A stretch of 55,782 nt of DNA. Origin: Betaproteobacteria bacterium. GTDB taxonomy: Bacteria > Pseudomonadota > Gammaproteobacteria > Burkholderiales > Thiobacillaceae. The stretch covers positions 1-55,782 of the forward strand of contig VGVT01000001.1 of NCBI GenBank assembly GCA_016873935.1. The letters run 5' to 3'. This document shows, one piece after another, positions 17,122 to 26,219 of this stretch. Under the pieces are notes generated by a model that saw only the letters and a list, made by a program, of their open reading frames with translations, made no database searches and was not told the origin of the DNA. The translations under genes and the position numbers were made by a program. The first letter of the stretch is position 1. The number at the start of each line of letters is the position of its first letter.

Positions 17122-17367
17122 GTGCGCACGCTGGCATTTCCCCTCAAGGTCATCCTGTTCCTGTTGCTGCTGGGGTTCGCCGCGCTCAACAGCGACAGCG
17201 TCACGCTGCGCTATTTCCTCGGCCTGGAATGGCAAGCACCGCTGTCCCTGGTCATCCTTATCGTCTTCGCCGTCGGCCTGCTGACCGGCCTGCTCGCCTG
17301 CACCAGCCGACTCCTGCGCAGCCACCGCGAATTGCGCGACCTGCGCCGTGAACTGCACAAGGAATGA
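17122..17367 (+). CDS. lapA: LapA-family inner-membrane protein (DUF1049)
   Basis: An 81-residue protein with two membrane helices (about residues 7-25 and 38-60) and a basic, arginine-rich tail, as in LapA/YciS. It is thought to work with LapB in balancing lipopolysaccharide synthesis. The family NSDSVTLRYFLG motif between the helices is present. I chose GTG 17122 (product begins M-R-T-L-A-F-P-L-K) because the protein then matches family length. The frame is open back to 17014, but that region contains the ihfB terminator and a TACAAT -10-like hexamer (17087-17092). It overlaps the lapB start as ATGA. Confidence 0.85.
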   Translation: MRTLAFPLKVILFLLLLGFAALNSDSVTLRYFLGLEWQAPLSLVILIVFAVGLLTGLLACTSRLLRSHRELRDLRRELHKE

Positions 17368-18527
17368 GCTTGGAATTCGAATCCTGGTACCTGCTGGTCA
17401 TACCACTGTTCTTCGCCCTCGGCTGGGTCGCCGCCCGCATCGACATCCGCCATGTCATGCAGGAATCGCGCGCGGTGCCGCGCTCCTATTTCAAGGGCCT
17501 CAACTACCTGCTCAACGAGCAGCCGGACAAGGCCATCGAGGCATTCCTCGAAGTCGCCAAGATGGACCCGGACACCCTCGAACTGCATTTCGCGCTGGGC
17601 GCCCTGTTCCGCCGCCGGGGCGAACTCGACCGGGCCATCCGCATCCACCAGAACCTGGTGGATCGCGCCGATCTGTCGCAGGACCAGCGCATGAAAGCGC
17701 TCTACGAACTCGGCGAAGATTTCCTCAAGGCCGGGCTGCTGGACCGCGCCGAGTCGGTGTTCCGCCGCCTGGAATCGGGCAGCCACGCCCGCGAGGCCCT
17801 GCGCAACATCCTCGATATCCAGGTGCTCACCAAGGACTGGCCGCAAGCCATCCAGACCGCCGCCCGCCTGGAAAAGCTGGGCTGTCCGGCGCAGAACGCG
17901 GATACCGCGCATTACTACAGCGAGATGGCCGTGGCCGCCCTGTTGAAGGACGATTTCGCGGCGGCGCGGGCGCACCTGGATGAGGCCTTGCGTGAAAACA
18001 AGCGTTCCGCGCGGGCCTGGATGCTGCGCGGCGACCTGGAAGCGAAGGCGGGACGCGATGAAGAAGCCATCGCCGCCTGGCGCCGGCTGGAGGAGATCAA
18101 CCCCTCCTTCCTGCCCACCGTGGCCGAGCGCCTGGTGCAGGCCCATATCCGCCTGGGCCGGCAGGAACAGGTCATTGTTCTGCTGAAAGCCTATCTCGAC
18201 CGCCAGCCCAGCCCGGACCTGCTGCATCTGGTGTTCCAGACCGTGGCCGAGCATCAGGGCTGGCCGGCGGCCCGCCAGCTGGCCGCGGAAGAACTCAAGC
18301 GGCATCCCAGCCTGCGTGCCCTCGACGACTATCTGCAGGCCAGCAACGCCGTGCAGCCAGAATCGGTGGAGGGACGACTGGCCCAGGACCTTGTGCATCG
18401 CCAGGTCAGCCGCACCGCCTATTACCTTTGCGGCAATTGCGGCTTCAAGGCGCGCCAGTTCTTCTGGCAGTGTCCGGCCTGCGCGCGCTGGGAAAGCATC
18501 CCGCCGGAACGGGTGGAGCATGACTGA
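17364..18527 (+). CDS. lapB: Lipopolysaccharide assembly protein B
   Basis: A 387-residue membrane-anchored TPR protein (LapB/YciM). In enterobacteria it regulates FtsH-mediated turnover of LpxC. An N-terminal helix (about residues 8-24) anchors it. About eight to nine TPR-like helices follow, beginning at [22 protein letters not shown]-terminal rubredoxin-like metal site is formed by CGNC and CPAC (within the last 35 residues). The ATGA overlap with lapA and an 8-base overlap with pyrF show a tight operon. Confidence 0.95.
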   Translation: MSLEFESWYLLVIPLFFALGWVAARIDIRHVMQESRAVPRSYFKGLNYLLNEQPDKAIEAFLEVAKMDPDTLELHFALGALFRRRGELDRAIRIHQNLVDRADLSQDQRMKALYELGEDFLKAGLLDRAESVFRRLESGSHAREALRNILDIQVLTKDWPQAIQTAARLEKLGCPAQNADTAHYYSEMAVAALLKDDFAAARAHLDEALRENKRSARAWMLRGDLEAKAGRDEEAIAAWRRLEEINPSFLPTVAERLVQAHIRLGRQEQVIVLLKAYLDRQPSPDLLHLVFQTVAEHQGWPAARQLAAEELKRHPSLRALDDYLQASNAVQPESVEGRLAQDLVHRQVSRTAYYLCGNCGFKARQFFWQCPACARWESIPPERVEHD

Positions 18528-19218
18528 ACCGCGCGTCATCGTTGCCCTCGATTACGCGGATGCCGCCGCCGCCCGCGCCGTGGTGGCGCGCCTGCGGCCG
18601 GACCTGTGCCGCCTGAAGGTGGGCAAGGAGCTGTTCGTCGCGGCCGGGCCCGATTTCGTGCGCGAGCTGGTGGGGCAGGGCTTTGCCGTGTTCCTCGATC
18701 TCAAGTTCCACGATATCCCGAATACCGTCGCCCAGGCCTGCAAGGCGGCCGCCCGCCTCGGCGTGTGGATGCTGAACGTGCATGCCAGCGGCGGTCCGCG
18801 CATGCTCGCGGCCGCGCGCGAAGCCGTCGAGAGTGGCCCGGCGCGGCCGCTGCTGATCGCGGTGACGGTGCTGACCAGCATGGGGCGCGAGGAACTGCAA
18901 GCCATCGGCATCGACGCCGACCCGGAGGCGCAGGTCCTGCGCCTGGCCGGACTGGCGCGCGACGCGGGTCTGGACGGCGTGGTCTGTTCCGCCCTGGAGG
19001 CCTCCACGCTGCGGCGGAACATGGGCGCGCATTTCCGCCTGGTGACGCCCGGTATCCGCCCGGCCGGCAGCGCCGCCGGCGACCAGACCCGCATTCTCAC
19101 GCCGGCTCAGGCGTTGCGCGCCGGCGCCGATGATCTGGTGATCGGCCGCCCCATTACCCAGGCGGCTGATCCCGTGGCCGAACTGGAGAAAATCGCCGCC
19201 GAAATCGCCGCGTGTTGA
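18520..19218 (+). CDS. pyrF: Orotidine 5'-phosphate decarboxylase
   Basis: This 232-residue TIM-barrel enzyme makes UMP from OMP. The catalytic tetrad is formed by the K35-x-G-K region and the [10 protein letters not shown] motif (D60, K62, D65). The phosphate-binding end is TPGIRP...GDQ and VIGRPIT. ATG 18520 overlaps the lapB end by 8 bases; the longer open frame is a continuation through lapB. Gene order lapA-lapB-pyrF is shared with many proteobacteria. Confidence 0.97.
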   Translation: MTEPRVIVALDYADAAAARAVVARLRPDLCRLKVGKELFVAAGPDFVRELVGQGFAVFLDLKFHDIPNTVAQACKAAARLGVWMLNVHASGGPRMLAAAREAVESGPARPLLIAVTVLTSMGREELQAIGIDADPEAQVLRLAGLARDAGLDGVVCSALEASTLRRNMGAHFRLVTPGIRPAGSAAGDQTRILTPAQALRAGADDLVIGRPITQAADPVAELEKIAAEIAAC

Positions 19219-19289
19219 GGCCTCGCGGCGGCGTCGGGCGATCGAGCAGCAAGTAGAATCCTCAAGCAGTCCGCCATAGATCCTCCGCC

Positions 19290-20177
19290 ATGTACAAGAC
19301 CATCGAAGATTTCGTCGGCAACACCCCCCTGGTGCGCTTGCGCAAGCTGCCGGGTGCCACTTCCAACGTCGTCCTGGTCAAGCTGGAAGGCAACAACCCG
19401 GCTGGCTCGGTGAAGGATCGGCCCGCCCTGTCGATGATTGCCAGGGCGGAGGCGCGTGGCGAGATTCGCCCCGGCGATACCCTCATCGAGGCCACCAGCG
19501 GCAATACCGGCATCGCCCTGGCGATGGCCGCCGCCATCCGCGGCTACCGCATGGTGCTGATCATGCCCGAGCACCTGTCGATCGAACGCCGCCAGACCAT
19601 GAAGGCCTATGGCGCGGAGCTGGTGCTGGTGAGCAAGGCAGAGGGCATGGAAGGTGCCCGCGACCTGGCCGAACGCATGCAGCGCGAAGGCCGCGGCAAG
19701 ATCCTCGACCAGTTTTCCAACCCCGACAATCCGGTGGCCCACTATGAAGCCACCGGCCCGGAAATCTGGCGGGATACCGAGGGTACGCTCACCCACTTCG
19801 TTTCCAGCATGGGCACCACCGGCACCATCATGGGGTGTTCGCGCTACCTGAAGGAAGTCAATCCGGCCATCCAGATCGTCGGCGTGCAGCCGGAGGAGGG
19901 CGCCCAGATCCCCGGCATCCGCAAGTGGCCCGCCGAGTACGTGCCGAAGATCTGCGACTACGATCGGGTCGACCGCATGATCTACGTCGGCCAGGCGGAG
20001 GCGGAGGAAACCGCCCGTCGCCTGGCGGCCGAGGAAGGCATCTTCGCCGGCATCTCCTCCGGCGGTGCCCTCTACGCGGCGCTGCAACTGTCCAAGGAAG
20101 TGGAACACGCGGTCATTGTCTCCATCGTCTGTGACCGTGGTGACCGCTACCTCTCCACCGGCGTGTTCCCGGCCTGA
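19290..20177 (+). CDS. cysM: Cysteine synthase B
   Basis: A 295-residue O-acetylserine sulfhydrylase of the CysM type. PLP is bound to K42 in NNPAGSVKDRPA. The phosphate-cradle TSGNTGIALAMAAAIRGY motif and the GTTGTIMG loop are both clear. The extended IERRQTMKAYGAELVLV segment is typical of the CysM rather than the CysK subgroup. CysM can also use thiosulfate. A short 71-base gap after pyrF contains TAGAAT (19255-19260), a plausible -10. The cytochrome b gene begins 2 bases downstream. Confidence 0.96.
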   Translation: MYKTIEDFVGNTPLVRLRKLPGATSNVVLVKLEGNNPAGSVKDRPALSMIARAEARGEIRPGDTLIEATSGNTGIALAMAAAIRGYRMVLIMPEHLSIERRQTMKAYGAELVLVSKAEGMEGARDLAERMQREGRGKILDQFSNPDNPVAHYEATGPEIWRDTEGTLTHFVSSMGTTGTIMGCSRYLKEVNPAIQIVGVQPEEGAQIPGIRKWPAEYVPKICDYDRVDRMIYVGQAEAEETARRLAAEEGIFAGISSGGALYAALQLSKEVEHAVIVSIVCDRGDRYLSTGVFPA

Positions 20178-20179
20178 GC

Positions 20180-20866
20180 ATGAGCGGGCGCGTCTACGTC
20201 TGGGACTTGCCGACGCGGCTGTTCCACTGGCTGCTGGTGGCATTGATCGTGGCCGCTTATCTGACCGCGTCCTTCGATGCGATGGACTGGCACCGGCGCA
20301 TCGGTCTTACGCTGCTGGGCCTGGTCGTGTTCCGCCTGGTCTGGGGCTTTGTCGGGTCCCGCCATGCCCGCTTCGCCGACTTCCTGCGCGGTCCCGCCGC
20401 CGTCCTCGCCTATCTGCGCGGCACATGGCATGGCGTTGGGCACAATCCGCTGGGCGGTTGGTCGGTGCTGCTGCTGTTGTTGTTGCCGCTGGCCATGGTC
20501 GGCAGCGGCCTGTTCGCCAACGATGACGTCACCTTCCAGGGGCCACTCGCCGGGCTGGTCGACAAGGCGACCAGCGATCAACTCACCAGCCTGCATCACC
20601 TGGCCTTCGACCTGCTGCTGGGCCTCATCGGTCTGCATCTGGCGGCGATCACCTACTACCGCCTGGCGCGTCGGGAAAACCTGGTGAAGCCCATGTTCAG
20701 CGGCTGGAAGGAGGGCGACTTCACAGAGGAGCAGCCACGCCGCCCGACGCCCTGGCCAGCCTTGCTGCTGGCCGTGGCGGTTGCCGGTGGGGTCGTCTAT
20801 GGCGTAACGACCCTGGAACCGCCGCCGTCCGCGCCGATTCCCGCCGAAGCCCTGCCGGACTGGTGA
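20180..20866 (+). CDS. Cytochrome b561-type di-heme membrane protein
   Basis: A 228-residue cytochrome b of the prokaryotic b561 / hydrogenase-cytochrome b superfamily. It begins VYVWDLPTRLFHWLL, where the histidine in RLFHW is a conserved heme ligand. Further histidines in membrane segments include MDWHRRIG, VGSRHARF, SLHHLAFD and IGLHLAAI. Four core membrane helices are evident, plus a C-terminal helix (about residues 190-208) followed by a proline-rich tail. Proteins of this kind pass electrons between quinones and periplasmic partners. It is co-directional with cysM and convergent with a cytochrome c' gene, so the two cytochromes might interact, but this is inference. Confidence 0.9.
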   Translation: MSGRVYVWDLPTRLFHWLLVALIVAAYLTASFDAMDWHRRIGLTLLGLVVFRLVWGFVGSRHARFADFLRGPAAVLAYLRGTWHGVGHNPLGGWSVLLLLLLPLAMVGSGLFANDDVTFQGPLAGLVDKATSDQLTSLHHLAFDLLLGLIGLHLAAITYYRLARRENLVKPMFSGWKEGDFTEEQPRRPTPWPALLLAVAVAGGVVYGVTTLEPPPSAPIPAEALPDW

Positions 20867-20869
20867 GCT

Positions 20870-20900
20870 GACAAGCCTGGCCGCACGGCTCAGGCTTGTC
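20870..20900. terminator. Bidirectional hairpin between convergent cytochrome genes
   Basis: GACAAGCCTG at 20870-20879 pairs with CAGGCTTGTC at 20891-20900, with an inner CCG/CGG. It lies between cytochrome b (plus) and cytochrome c' (minus). T-runs are poor on both sides, but the stem is long. Confidence 0.6.
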
Positions 20901-20916
20901 TGTCGGGAGGCACGCC

Positions 20917-21387
20917 TTACTTGACGCGGTAGCGGTCGTGGCAGGCCTTGCAGGATTCACCCAGCTTGCCGAACTGGGCGCCGATCGCCTTGGCATCGCC
21001 GGTGGCGGCGATCTTCGCCATTTCGTTGGCCTGGGTGTTGAAGTTGACGGCGATCTCGCGCACTTTCTCGGGCTCCTGGAAGAACTCCGACTTCAGGCGG
21101 GTCTTTTCGCCGCCGACGTCGCGGTCGGTGCCCGGCGCGTAGAGGGCGCCCAGCCCGGAATTGGCGACCGTGGCGATGGCCGCAGCGGCTTTCGCCACTT
21201 CGTCCTTGTTGAAGTTGCCTTCCAGACTGCCCTTGATCTTGCCCATGTTCCAGGCCATGAAGTTGTAGCTGGCCTTGCGGAACTTGATCATCTCCTCCGG
21301 CTTGAGCGGGGTGCTGGCGAGGGCGCCGCCGGCGACCGACAGGGCCAGGGCGGCCAGGACGAGTTTCAGGGTGGGCTTGCACGACAT
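20917..21387 (-). CDS. Cytochrome c' (class II c-type cytochrome)
   Basis: A 156-residue periplasmic protein with a signal peptide (residues 1-24, ending ALA). The single heme site is at the C terminus (C146-K-A-C149-H150), which is the hallmark of cytochrome c'. The mature N terminus MIKFRKASYNFMAWNMGKIKG matches the first helix of this four-helix-bundle family. Cytochromes c' bind NO and CO and are linked to nitric oxide tolerance. ATG 21387 has an AAGGAG site upstream; a longer open frame to 21696 is just read-through of the preceding gene region. It is the last gene of the minus-strand cluster. Confidence 0.93.
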   Translation of the reverse strand: MSCKPTLKLVLAALALSVAGGALASTPLKPEEMIKFRKASYNFMAWNMGKIKGSLEGNFNKDEVAKAAAAIATVANSGLGALYAPGTDRDVGGEKTRLKSEFFQEPEKVREIAVNFNTQANEMAKIAATGDAKAIGAQFGKLGESCKACHDRYRVK

Positions 21388-21433
21388 GCTGATCTCCTTG
21401 GTTGGTGGGGGTAAGGGCGGGCGCATTGTCGCC

Positions 21434-22162
21434 TCATTCGCGCCAGAGCAGGAAGACACAAGGGTGTTTGCGGAGTTCCGGCGGGCTCGCCGGCCATGCC
21501 GCGACGCGGGTGCTGAGGATGAGTTCGTCGCGACCGGTGAGGTCGCGCGCCACCGCCAGCCGGGTATCGGCGCGGCAGACCGCGAGGATGCTCTCCAGCA
21601 TGGCCGGGTTGCGGTAGGGCGTTTCGATGAAGATCTGGGTGGCGTTGTCGGTGGCGGCGCGCGCTTCCAGAGCGCGCAGGGCCTGGGCCCGCTCATCCGG
21701 CTTCGCCGGCAGATAGCCGTGGAAGGTGAAACGCTGGCCGACCATGCCTGCGGCCATCAGCGCCAGCAGGATGGAGGAGGGGCCGACCAGGGGACGCACC
21801 GGGATGCCGTGGTCGTGGGCCAGGCGCACCAGTTCGGCGCCGGGGTCGGCTACCGCGGGACAACCGGCTTCCGACAGCAGTCCGGCGTCGTGGCCGTCGA
21901 GCAGGGGACGCAGCAGGCTTTCGAGTTCGGCATTCCGGGTGTGCTCGTTGAGTTCCAGCAGGGTCAGTTGCTGGAGCGGCAGCGTGGTAGGCAGTTGCTT
22001 GAGGAAGGCCCGCGCGGTCTTCGCGTGCTCGACGATGAAGGTGGAGAGGTTGGCGGCGATGCGCCGTGTTGCTTCAGGCAGCACCGATTCCAGCGGGGAG
22101 TCGCCCAGAGGCGTGGGAATCAGGTAGAGGGTGCCCGGCGCTGTTTCCGCCACACGCCGCAC
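21434..22162 (-). CDS. SAM-dependent methyltransferase, RsmI/tetrapyrrole-methylase-like
   Basis: This 242-residue protein belongs to the tetrapyrrole (corrin/porphyrin) methylase superfamily. It begins GTLYLIPTPLGDSPL, like the GxLYxVxTPIGN start of RsmI, and has SEAGCPAVADPG and GPSSILLALMAAG at the SAM site. It lacks the C-terminal RsmI extension and several RsmI-specific residues, so it is the RsmI-like paralogue that often sits next to maf and not necessarily the 16S C1402 ribose methylase. GTG 22162 starts 3 bases after the maf stop; a second in-frame GTG at 22153 is an alternative. The substrate is unknown. Confidence 0.85.
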   Translation of the reverse strand: MRRVAETAPGTLYLIPTPLGDSPLESVLPEATRRIAANLSTFIVEHAKTARAFLKQLPTTLPLQQLTLLELNEHTRNAELESLLRPLLDGHDAGLLSEAGCPAVADPGAELVRLAHDHGIPVRPLVGPSSILLALMAAGMVGQRFTFHGYLPAKPDERAQALRALEARAATDNATQIFIETPYRNPAMLESILAVCRADTRLAVARDLTGRDELILSTRVAAWPASPPELRKHPCVFLLWRE

Positions 22163-22165
22163 GCC

Positions 22166-22756
22166 TTACCCCTCACGCCAGGTCAGCACATCCAGGCCCT
22201 CGTTGGCCAGCATCTCGGTGAGCCTGATGAGGGGCAGACCCACCAGGGCGTTGGGATCCTCGGTCTCGTAGCGGGCGATGAGGGCGATCCCCAGGGATTC
22301 GCTGCGCGCGCTGCCGCAGCAGTTGTAAGGTTGGTCCTTGCGCAGATAGGCCTCGATCTGGGCGTCGCTGTAGTGCCGCATCAGCAGGCGTACCGGTACG
22401 TTGGCGGTCTGCACCGATCCGGTCCCGGCATTGAGCAGGCTGAGGGCGGTGTGGAATTCCAGGGTTTTGCCACGCATCGCGCGAAGTTGTGCTACCGCCT
22501 TTTCGTGGCTACCGGGTTTGCCCAGTTGCACCCCTTCCAGCAGAGCGACCTGGTCGGAACCGATGATGAGTGCGTCGGGAAAACGCGCCGCCACCGCGCG
22601 CGCCTTCAGCACCGACAGGCGCTGGGCGGTCTCGTCCGGAGACTCGCCCGGCAAGGGCGTCTCGTCCACGTCCGGGGCCGCCACCTCGAAGGGCACCCCC
22701 AGGCGGGCGAGGAGTTCGCGGCGGTAGGGGGAGGTTGAAGCGAGGACGAGGCGCAT
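22166..22756 (-). CDS. Maf family nucleotide pyrophosphatase (YceF type)
   Basis: This 196-residue Maf protein hydrolyses canonical or modified nucleoside triphosphates. Key features are the N-terminal LASTSPYRRELL (the SxSPRR motif) and the basic DETPLPGE strand. The catalytic aspartate is in IIGSDQVALL (about residue 69). The segment GKPGSHEKA is like the YceF subgroup, which prefers m7GTP. The start ATG 22756 has no visible Shine-Dalgarno sequence; instead a long stem-loop repeat fills the space up to the oadA stop. In enterobacteria yceF lies beside the yceD-rpmF-plsX cluster, which is also nearby here. Confidence 0.92.
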   Translation of the reverse strand: MRLVLASTSPYRRELLARLGVPFEVAAPDVDETPLPGESPDETAQRLSVLKARAVAARFPDALIIGSDQVALLEGVQLGKPGSHEKAVAQLRAMRGKTLEFHTALSLLNAGTGSVQTANVPVRLLMRHYSDAQIEAYLRKDQPYNCCGSARSESLGIALIARYETEDPNALVGLPLIRLTEMLANEGLDVLTWREG

Positions 22757-22763
22757 GTCTGAG

Positions 22764-22857
22764 CGGGTGGCTGGTAGCTGGTAGCTGGTAGCGGTCCATC
22801 AGCGCGCCTCCGGCGCGGAAACTTGATCTACCTGCTACAGACTACCCCCTACAAGCT
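22764..22857. repeat. Heptad-arm stem-loop repeat, copy A
   Basis: The left arm has 7-bp units of GTAGCTG type (22766-22796). The apex is GCGCGCC-TCC-GGCGCGG (22802-22817). The right arm has CTAC-led 7-bp units (22828-22857). It lies between oadA and maf and ends about 8 bases from the maf start. This is the copy with the least perfect right arm (CTACCTG, CTACAGA, CTACCCC, CTACAAG). Confidence 0.85.
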
Positions 22858-22860
22858 AAA

Positions 22861-24717
22861 TTATTCCGGCTGAATCTCCACCAGCACCTGATCTGGCGTC
22901 ACCGCGTCGCCCTTGGCCACGTGGACTTGCACCACGGTACCGGAGACCGGGGCCTGGACTTCGTTCTCCATCTTCATCGCCTCGATGACCAGGACACCGT
23001 CGCCAGCCTTGACCTTGTCACCGGGCTTGACCTTGACGTCGACGATGGTGCCGGGCATGGCGGTGGTGACGCAGCCGGCGTGGGTGGGACGCGGACGCTG
23101 CTTGCTGCCGCCAGCCGCGGCCTTGCCGCCGGCCGACTTGCGCGGCGCGGCGGCGCCGGGGGTGACTTCCACCTCGTCCAGGGCCTCCAGCAGGACTTCC
23201 TCGGCGACCCCGTCGACGTGCACGTAGAACGGACGCTGGCCCTCGCCGCCATGGCCGGTACCCTTGATGCGGATATGGTAGGTCTCGCCGTGCAGGGTGA
23301 CGTTGAATTCGCTGGGCGCATAGATGGCCGGGCAGGAAGCGGCTTCCTTGGATTCCGCCGGCAGCAGCGGTTCGGGAGTCAGGGTGCCGGCGGCCCGCTC
23401 CTGCAGGAAGGTGCGGCCGATGTCGGGGAACATGGCGTAAGTCAGCACGTCCTCGTCGGATTTGGCCAGACCCTCGGCCTCGCCGCGCAGCTTGTCGAGT
23501 TCGTCGGTGAGCAGATCGGCGGGGCGGCAGGTGATGACCTCCTGGTTGCCCACCGCGAGTTTCTTCACTTCCTCGTTGACCTTGCCCGGGGCGGCACCGT
23601 AGCGGCCCAGGAGGTAGCTTTTCACCTCGTTGGTGACCGACTTGTAGCGCCCGCCGGTGAGCACGTTGAGCACGGCCTGGGTGCCGACGATCTGCGAGGT
23701 GGGTGTGACCAGGGGAGGGTAGCCGAGGTCCTCGCGCACGCGGGGAATCTCCGCCAGCACCTCGTCCATGCGGTTCAGCGCGCCTTGCTCGCGGAGCTGG
23801 TTGGTGAGGTTGGAGATCATGCCGCCCGGCACCTGGGAGACCAGGATGCGGGTGTCCACCTGCGGGCCGGACATCTCGAACTGCCAGTATTTCTTGCGCT
23901 GTTCGCGGAAGTAGGCGCTGATTTCCTGCAGTTTGACGAGATTCAGACCGGTGTCGTATTCGGTGCCGGCGAGGGCGGCCACCAGGCTTTCCGTGGTGGG
24001 GTGGCTGGCGCCTTCAGAGTAGGCGGACAGGCAGGTGTCGATCATGCTGGCGCCGGCCTCGACTGCCTTCAGGTGCACCATGCTGGCCAGGCCCGAGGTG
24101 GCGTGGCTGTGCGTGTGGATGGGAAGGGAGACGGCGGCCTTCAGGGCCTTCACCAGCTTCTCGGTGTCGTAGGGCGTCAGCAGGCCGGCCATGTCCTTGA
24201 TGGCCAGGGTGTCGCAGCCCATGGCTTCCAGTTCCTTCGCCATGGCAACGAAATAGTCGATGCCGTGCACCGGGCTGGTGGTGTAGCTGAGCGTGCCCTC
24301 GGCGTGCTTGCCGGCCGCCTTCACCGCCTCGATGGAGACGCGCAGGTTGCGCAGGTCGTTCATGGCGTCGAACACACGGAACACGTCGATGCCATTGTCC
24401 GCGCACTTCGTCACGAAGGCGCGCACCACGTCGTCGGGGTAATGCCGGTAGCCGAGCAGGTTCTGGCCGCGCAGCAGCATCTGGATGCGGGAGTTGGGCA
24501 GGGCGCGGCGCAGTTTCTTCAGGCGCTCCCAAGGATCCTCCTTGAGGAAGCGCACGCAGGCGTCGAAGGTGGCGCCGCCCCAGGCCTCGAGCGACCAGTA
24601 GCCGGCGGCGTCGAGGGCGCCGCAGATGGGCAGCATGTCCTCGGTGCGCATGCGGGTGGCGATCAGGGACTGGTGGCCGTCGCGCAGGACCAGTTCGGTG
24701 ACGTGTACTTTCGGCAT
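22861..24717 (-). CDS. Pyruvate carboxylase subunit B / oxaloacetate decarboxylase alpha-type protein
   Basis: A 618-residue carboxyltransferase plus biotin carrier. The N-terminal TIM-barrel starts VTELVLRDGHQSLIATRMR with the metal-binding aspartate. It contains the carbamylated-lysine motif IKDMAGLLTP (about residue 176) and the HTHSHATSG metal-histidine pair. A helical PYC/OadA domain follows, then a flexible alanine/glycine-rich linker (about residues 520-540). The C-terminal biotinyl domain has EAMKMENEV, with the biotin lysine at 582. No OadB or OadG sodium-pump genes are present, and a biotin carboxylase gene lies 12 bases upstream. I therefore infer an anaplerotic two-subunit pyruvate carboxylase rather than a decarboxylase. 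Confidence 0.92.
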   Translation of the reverse strand: MPKVHVTELVLRDGHQSLIATRMRTEDMLPICGALDAAGYWSLEAWGGATFDACVRFLKEDPWERLKKLRRALPNSRIQMLLRGQNLLGYRHYPDDVVRAFVTKCADNGIDVFRVFDAMNDLRNLRVSIEAVKAAGKHAEGTLSYTTSPVHGIDYFVAMAKELEAMGCDTLAIKDMAGLLTPYDTEKLVKALKAAVSLPIHTHSHATSGLASMVHLKAVEAGASMIDTCLSAYSEGASHPTTESLVAALAGTEYDTGLNLVKLQEISAYFREQRKKYWQFEMSGPQVDTRILVSQVPGGMISNLTNQLREQGALNRMDEVLAEIPRVREDLGYPPLVTPTSQIVGTQAVLNVLTGGRYKSVTNEVKSYLLGRYGAAPGKVNEEVKKLAVGNQEVITCRPADLLTDELDKLRGEAEGLAKSDEDVLTYAMFPDIGRTFLQERAAGTLTPEPLLPAESKEAASCPAIYAPSEFNVTLHGETYHIRIKGTGHGGEGQRPFYVHVDGVAEEVLLEALDEVEVTPGAAAPRKSAGGKAAAGGSKQRPRPTHAGCVTTAMPGTIVDVKVKPGDKVKAGDGVLVIEAMKMENEVQAPVSGTVVQVHVAKGDAVTPDQVLVEIQPE

Positions 24718-24729
24718 GGGACGATCCTC

Positions 24730-26148
24730 TTACAAGCCCATATGGGCGGCGATGGCCGCGGACAAGGCGGCGGCCACATGTTCGGCGGGGCGCTTGACCG
24801 CGTAGTTGAGCAGTTCCGGATGGGCTTCGACGAAGCCGGTGTTGAAGCGGCCGGAGCGAAAATCCGGGTTCTGCAGAATTTCCTGATAGTAGGGAATGGT
24901 GGTCTTGACGCCGTACACCTTCATGTCGTCCAGGGAACGGCGGCCGCGCTCGATCACCGCCTCCCAGGTCAGCGCCCAGACCGTGAGCTTGGCACACATG
25001 GAGTCGTAGTAGGGCGGGATGGTGTAGCCCGAATACATGGCCGCGTCGACGCGCACGCCGGGGCCGCCGGGGGCGTAGTAGCGGGTGATGCGGCCGAAAC
25101 TGGGTAGGAAGCTGTTTTTTGGATCCTCGGCGTTGATGCGGAATTCCATGGCGAAGCCGCGGTGGCGGATGTCCTCCTGCTTGTACTGCAGGGGCAGGCC
25201 ATCGGCGATGCGGATCTGCTCCTGGACGATGTCGATGCCGGTGATCGTCTCGGTGACGCAGTGTTCCACCTGCAAGCGGGTGTTCATCTCCATGAAGAAG
25301 AACTGGTTGTCCGCATCCAGCAGGAACTCGACGGTGCCGGCGTTCCTGTAGCCGACCGCCTTGGCGGCGCGCACCGCGAGCTTGCCGATGTATTCGCGCT
25401 GGGCCTCGCTGAGCTGCGGCGAGGGGGCGATCTCGATCAGTTTCTGGTTGCGGCGCTGGATGGAGCAGTCGCGTTCGTACAGGTGGACGCAATCGCCGTG
25501 GCTGTCGCCGATGATCTGCACCTCGATGTGCTTGGGGTTCACCACGCACTTCTCGATGAAGACCTCCGGCTTGCCGAAGGCCTTGGTGGCTTCGGAGACC
25601 ACCCGCTCGTAGTTCTTCACCAGTTCATCGTCGGAATCGCAGCGGCGGATGCCGCGGCCGCCGCCGCCGTTGGTGGCCTTGAGCATGACCGGGTAGCCGA
25701 TCTCACGGGCCAGTTCGAGGGCTTCCTCGGCGTTTTCCAGGTTGTGGTCGGAGCCGGGTACCACTGGGATGCCGGCCTTGATCATGGCCTGGCGGGCCTG
25801 GATCTTGTCGCCCATCTGGGTGATGACCTCGGCGGTGGGGCCGATGAACTTGATGCCGCGGCGCGCGCACACCTCGGCCAGCACGGGATTCTCCGAGAGG
25901 AAGCCGTAGCCGGGATGAAGCGCGTCGCAACCGGAGGCCACCGCCAGATTGACGATGTTGTGAGCGTTGAGGTAGCCCAGCACGGGGTCGGAGCCGATGT
26001 TGTAGGCGACGTCGGCCTTCTTGACATGGAGGGCGTGGCGGTCGGCATCGGTATAGATGGCGACCGACTGGATGCCCATCTCCTTGCAGGCCCGCACGAT
26101 GCGGACCGCGATTTCGCCCCGGTTGGCAATGAGTATCTTCTTGATCAC
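24730..26148 (-). CDS. Biotin carboxylase, pyruvate carboxylase subunit A
   Basis: This 472-residue ATP-grasp biotin carboxylase forms carboxybiotin from bicarbonate and ATP. It begins IKKILIANRGEIAVRI, the family signature, and has the glycine-rich ATP loop (GGGGRGIR, about residues 163-170), the EFLLD and EMNTRLQVEH active-site motifs and GFAMEFRINAEDP. GTG 26148 was chosen because AAAGG lies upstream and this is where homology begins; the frame stays open to 26226. Length fits the PycA subunit. It forms an operon with the carboxyltransferase/biotin carrier gene downstream. A near-consensus promoter for the divergent yceD gene lies just upstream of it. Confidence 0.93.
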   Translation of the reverse strand: MIKKILIANRGEIAVRIVRACKEMGIQSVAIYTDADRHALHVKKADVAYNIGSDPVLGYLNAHNIVNLAVASGCDALHPGYGFLSENPVLAEVCARRGIKFIGPTAEVITQMGDKIQARQAMIKAGIPVVPGSDHNLENAEEALELAREIGYPVMLKATNGGGGRGIRRCDSDDELVKNYERVVSEATKAFGKPEVFIEKCVVNPKHIEVQIIGDSHGDCVHLYERDCSIQRRNQKLIEIAPSPQLSEAQREYIGKLAVRAAKAVGYRNAGTVEFLLDADNQFFFMEMNTRLQVEHCVTETITGIDIVQEQIRIADGLPLQYKQEDIRHRGFAMEFRINAEDPKNSFLPSFGRITRYYAPGGPGVRVDAAMYSGYTIPPYYDSMCAKLTVWALTWEAVIERGRRSLDDMKVYGVKTTIPYYQEILQNPDFRSGRFNTGFVEAHPELLNYAVKRPAEHVAAALSAAIAAHMGL

Positions 26149-26219
26149 GCTACAGCCTTTACTCGAGTGGAGCGGGGAGGATTCCGACACGGATTCGGAG
26201 TCGAAATAGTCCCGTAACT

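Noticed and set aside
17365-17380. A TTCGAATCC-like stretch as part of a tRNA gene
   Set aside because: It lies at the coding start of lapB and no cloverleaf can be drawn around it. I found no tRNA or rRNA gene in the window.
22921-25107. A 728-codon plus-strand frame opposite the pyruvate carboxylase genes
   Set aside because: Antisense shadow of two well-defined genes, with low-complexity composition.
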